Made by a program: the position numbers and the translations under genes
Assembly: GCA_002104945.1 (NCBI GenBank)
Contig: MCFH01000024.1
Location: 62,001 to 126,000 of the forward strand
Length of the DNA stretch: 64,000 bases
Source: Piromyces finnis
Lineage: Eukaryota; Neocallimastigomycota; Neocallimastigomycetes; Neocallimastigales; Neocallimastigaceae
Direction: 5' to 3'
Notes under the pieces: generated by a model
What the model was told of the DNA's origin: nothing
What the model saw: the letters and a program-made list of their open reading frames with translations, nothing else
The model's database searches: none
In this document: positions 62,710-64,000 of the stretch, piece after piece
How positions within the stretch are numbered: position 1 is the first letter of the stretch
How the letters are laid out: each line of letters begins with the position of its first letter

Positions 62710-63436
62710 TTTTTTTTATTATTAACGAGAAGCCTTTTAAAAATAAATTATTATTATTATTATAATATATATATTATATATATTATTTAATTATTAAGAT
62801 CTAATGAATTTAAAATTATAAATATGAATATATAACTTTTACTTTTGTATTAATTTTCTTTTTAAGAAAAAAAAAAAATAAAGAAATTGATTGACTATGC
62901 TTTGGTTAACAAAAAAGTAAATGAACACAAAACTTTATAATTTATTATATATAATTAAAAAAAAAAAAAACGTTTTATTAAATTATGACATTTATCACTA
63001 TGATATTAATTATTTTTGAATTAACTTTAATATAAATATATATTTTTTATAATTTTCTCTTTTTGTTTTTAATAATAGAATGAATGAAAATCAAAAAGTT
63101 TAAATTTATAAAAAAAAAAAAAAAAAAGGTATCCTCCACAATTTCATTGGGTGTTATTTTGAATGTAGAGTAATTAATATAAATATATATTTTTTTTAAA
63201 CAAATTAGAGATAAAAAATGAATGTTCTAAATATAAAGAACAAGTTTTTATTATATTTGTTATTATAATCATAGTTTATTGATTATCTTTTAATGAAATA
63301 GATTCAAAAGGTATATTTTTATTTATTTTTTTTTTTTGGTGCTGTTTCAGAAGTATTGTCTTAAACTCTAACTTATTATCTTATTAAAATTATTTATTAA
63401 TGAAATTTATTGAACAAAAGAAAATAAAATAATTTA

Positions 63437-63502
<66 letters not shown>

Positions 63503-64000
63503 TAAATTGTAATAATAGGAAATTATTTTTGATATTTGGAAAGAATTACCGTTAATAGGATAGGATATATAATTACAAAAATAAAAAAATCAAAGTTATA
63601 GTATTATTAAATACAAATGCTTATATGAGTTTTTTTTTGTTGTTCTCCTTTTACATCGTTTTTTAAAAAAAAAATTAAAAAAAGAAAAATAAAAGACGAA
63701 CTAAATATTTTTAAAATTATATAGAAAAAAACTACTTAATTATGATAAGTTTCTAAATATCCTATTTTTTTTTAAAAAAAAAAAAAAAAAAAAAAAGACT
63801 TTTTAATTTATTTATTTATATATATTTTATTAAAAAATTAAATATTATATTTATATACATGTAACTCCATCTATTATTATTAACATTATTATCATAACTT
63901 GTTTTTGTTTTACAATTTAAACTAATTTTTATACAAATTATTTATAATGGTATTAAACATCATTTCAATGTTCATTACCCTATATAATGTAACTTTGTTA
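62710..64000. other. Intergenic, right end of window
   Basis: Upstream region of the NYN gene. Contains a (TAA)n array at about 63,437-63,502 and many A/T runs. No gene or RNA could be supported. Confidence 0.6.

Overview
The window looks like nuclear DNA of an anaerobic gut fungus (Neocallimastigomycota). Three things point there. A secreted protein at the left edge carries the cysteine-rich fungal dockerin (CBM10-type) modules of anaerobic fungal cellulosomes. A Pho80/PCL-type cyclin, a fungal family, lies at 35-36.5 kb. The DNA is extremely AT-rich, with homopolymer runs and trinucleotide arrays between genes, and genes are split by short AT-rich GT...AG introns, often with very small exons. 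No bacterial or organellar features, tRNA genes, rRNA or CRISPR were found.

Layout. 1-0.9 kb: 5' end of a multi-dockerin secreted protein (minus strand, runs off the edge). 2.0-5.5 kb: a small membrane-protein gene between 112-bp inverted repeats, followed by transposon debris (LINE 3' relic, frameshifted Ty3/gypsy integrase tail, 44-bp hairpin, (TTTA)n array) and a tRNA-related SINE with a 14-bp target-site duplication and A-tail. 5.5-11.5 kb and 15.1-21.1 kb: two almost identical full-length Ty1/copia elements (5,994 bp each, 235-bp LTRs, 5-bp target-site duplications), both on the minus strand. 21.1-34.9 kb: a 13.8-kb gene-poor stretch with microsatellites, tandem repeats and one orphan 3' exon. 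34.9-36.5 kb: the cyclin gene. 37.5-42.9 kb: a LINE with two 81-bp 5' tandem units, a fused endonuclease-RT reading frame broken by loss of the RT catalytic segment, and a poly(A) tail; a diverged 3' relic of the same family lies just downstream. 43-50 kb: no convincing intact gene. 50.4-51.5 kb: a two-exon single-pass membrane protein. 52.9-57.4 kb: a seven-exon CAMK-type protein kinase (minus). 60.0-62.7 kb: an eleven-exon NYN-domain putative ribonuclease with a C-terminal LOTUS-like region (minus).

I rebuilt the spliced models (dockerin protein, cyclin, membrane protein, kinase, NYN protein) by hand from splice sites, reading frame and protein-family continuity. Intron phases add up exactly in every model. 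The host genes are unrelated to each other and form no cluster or pathway; the window is ordinary fungal gene space heavily invaded by retroelements. The most unusual items are the SINE, the tRNA-Lys-like internal primer site of the copia family, the hairpin-forming 5' units of the LINE, and the NYN-LOTUS protein with its chain of micro-exons.
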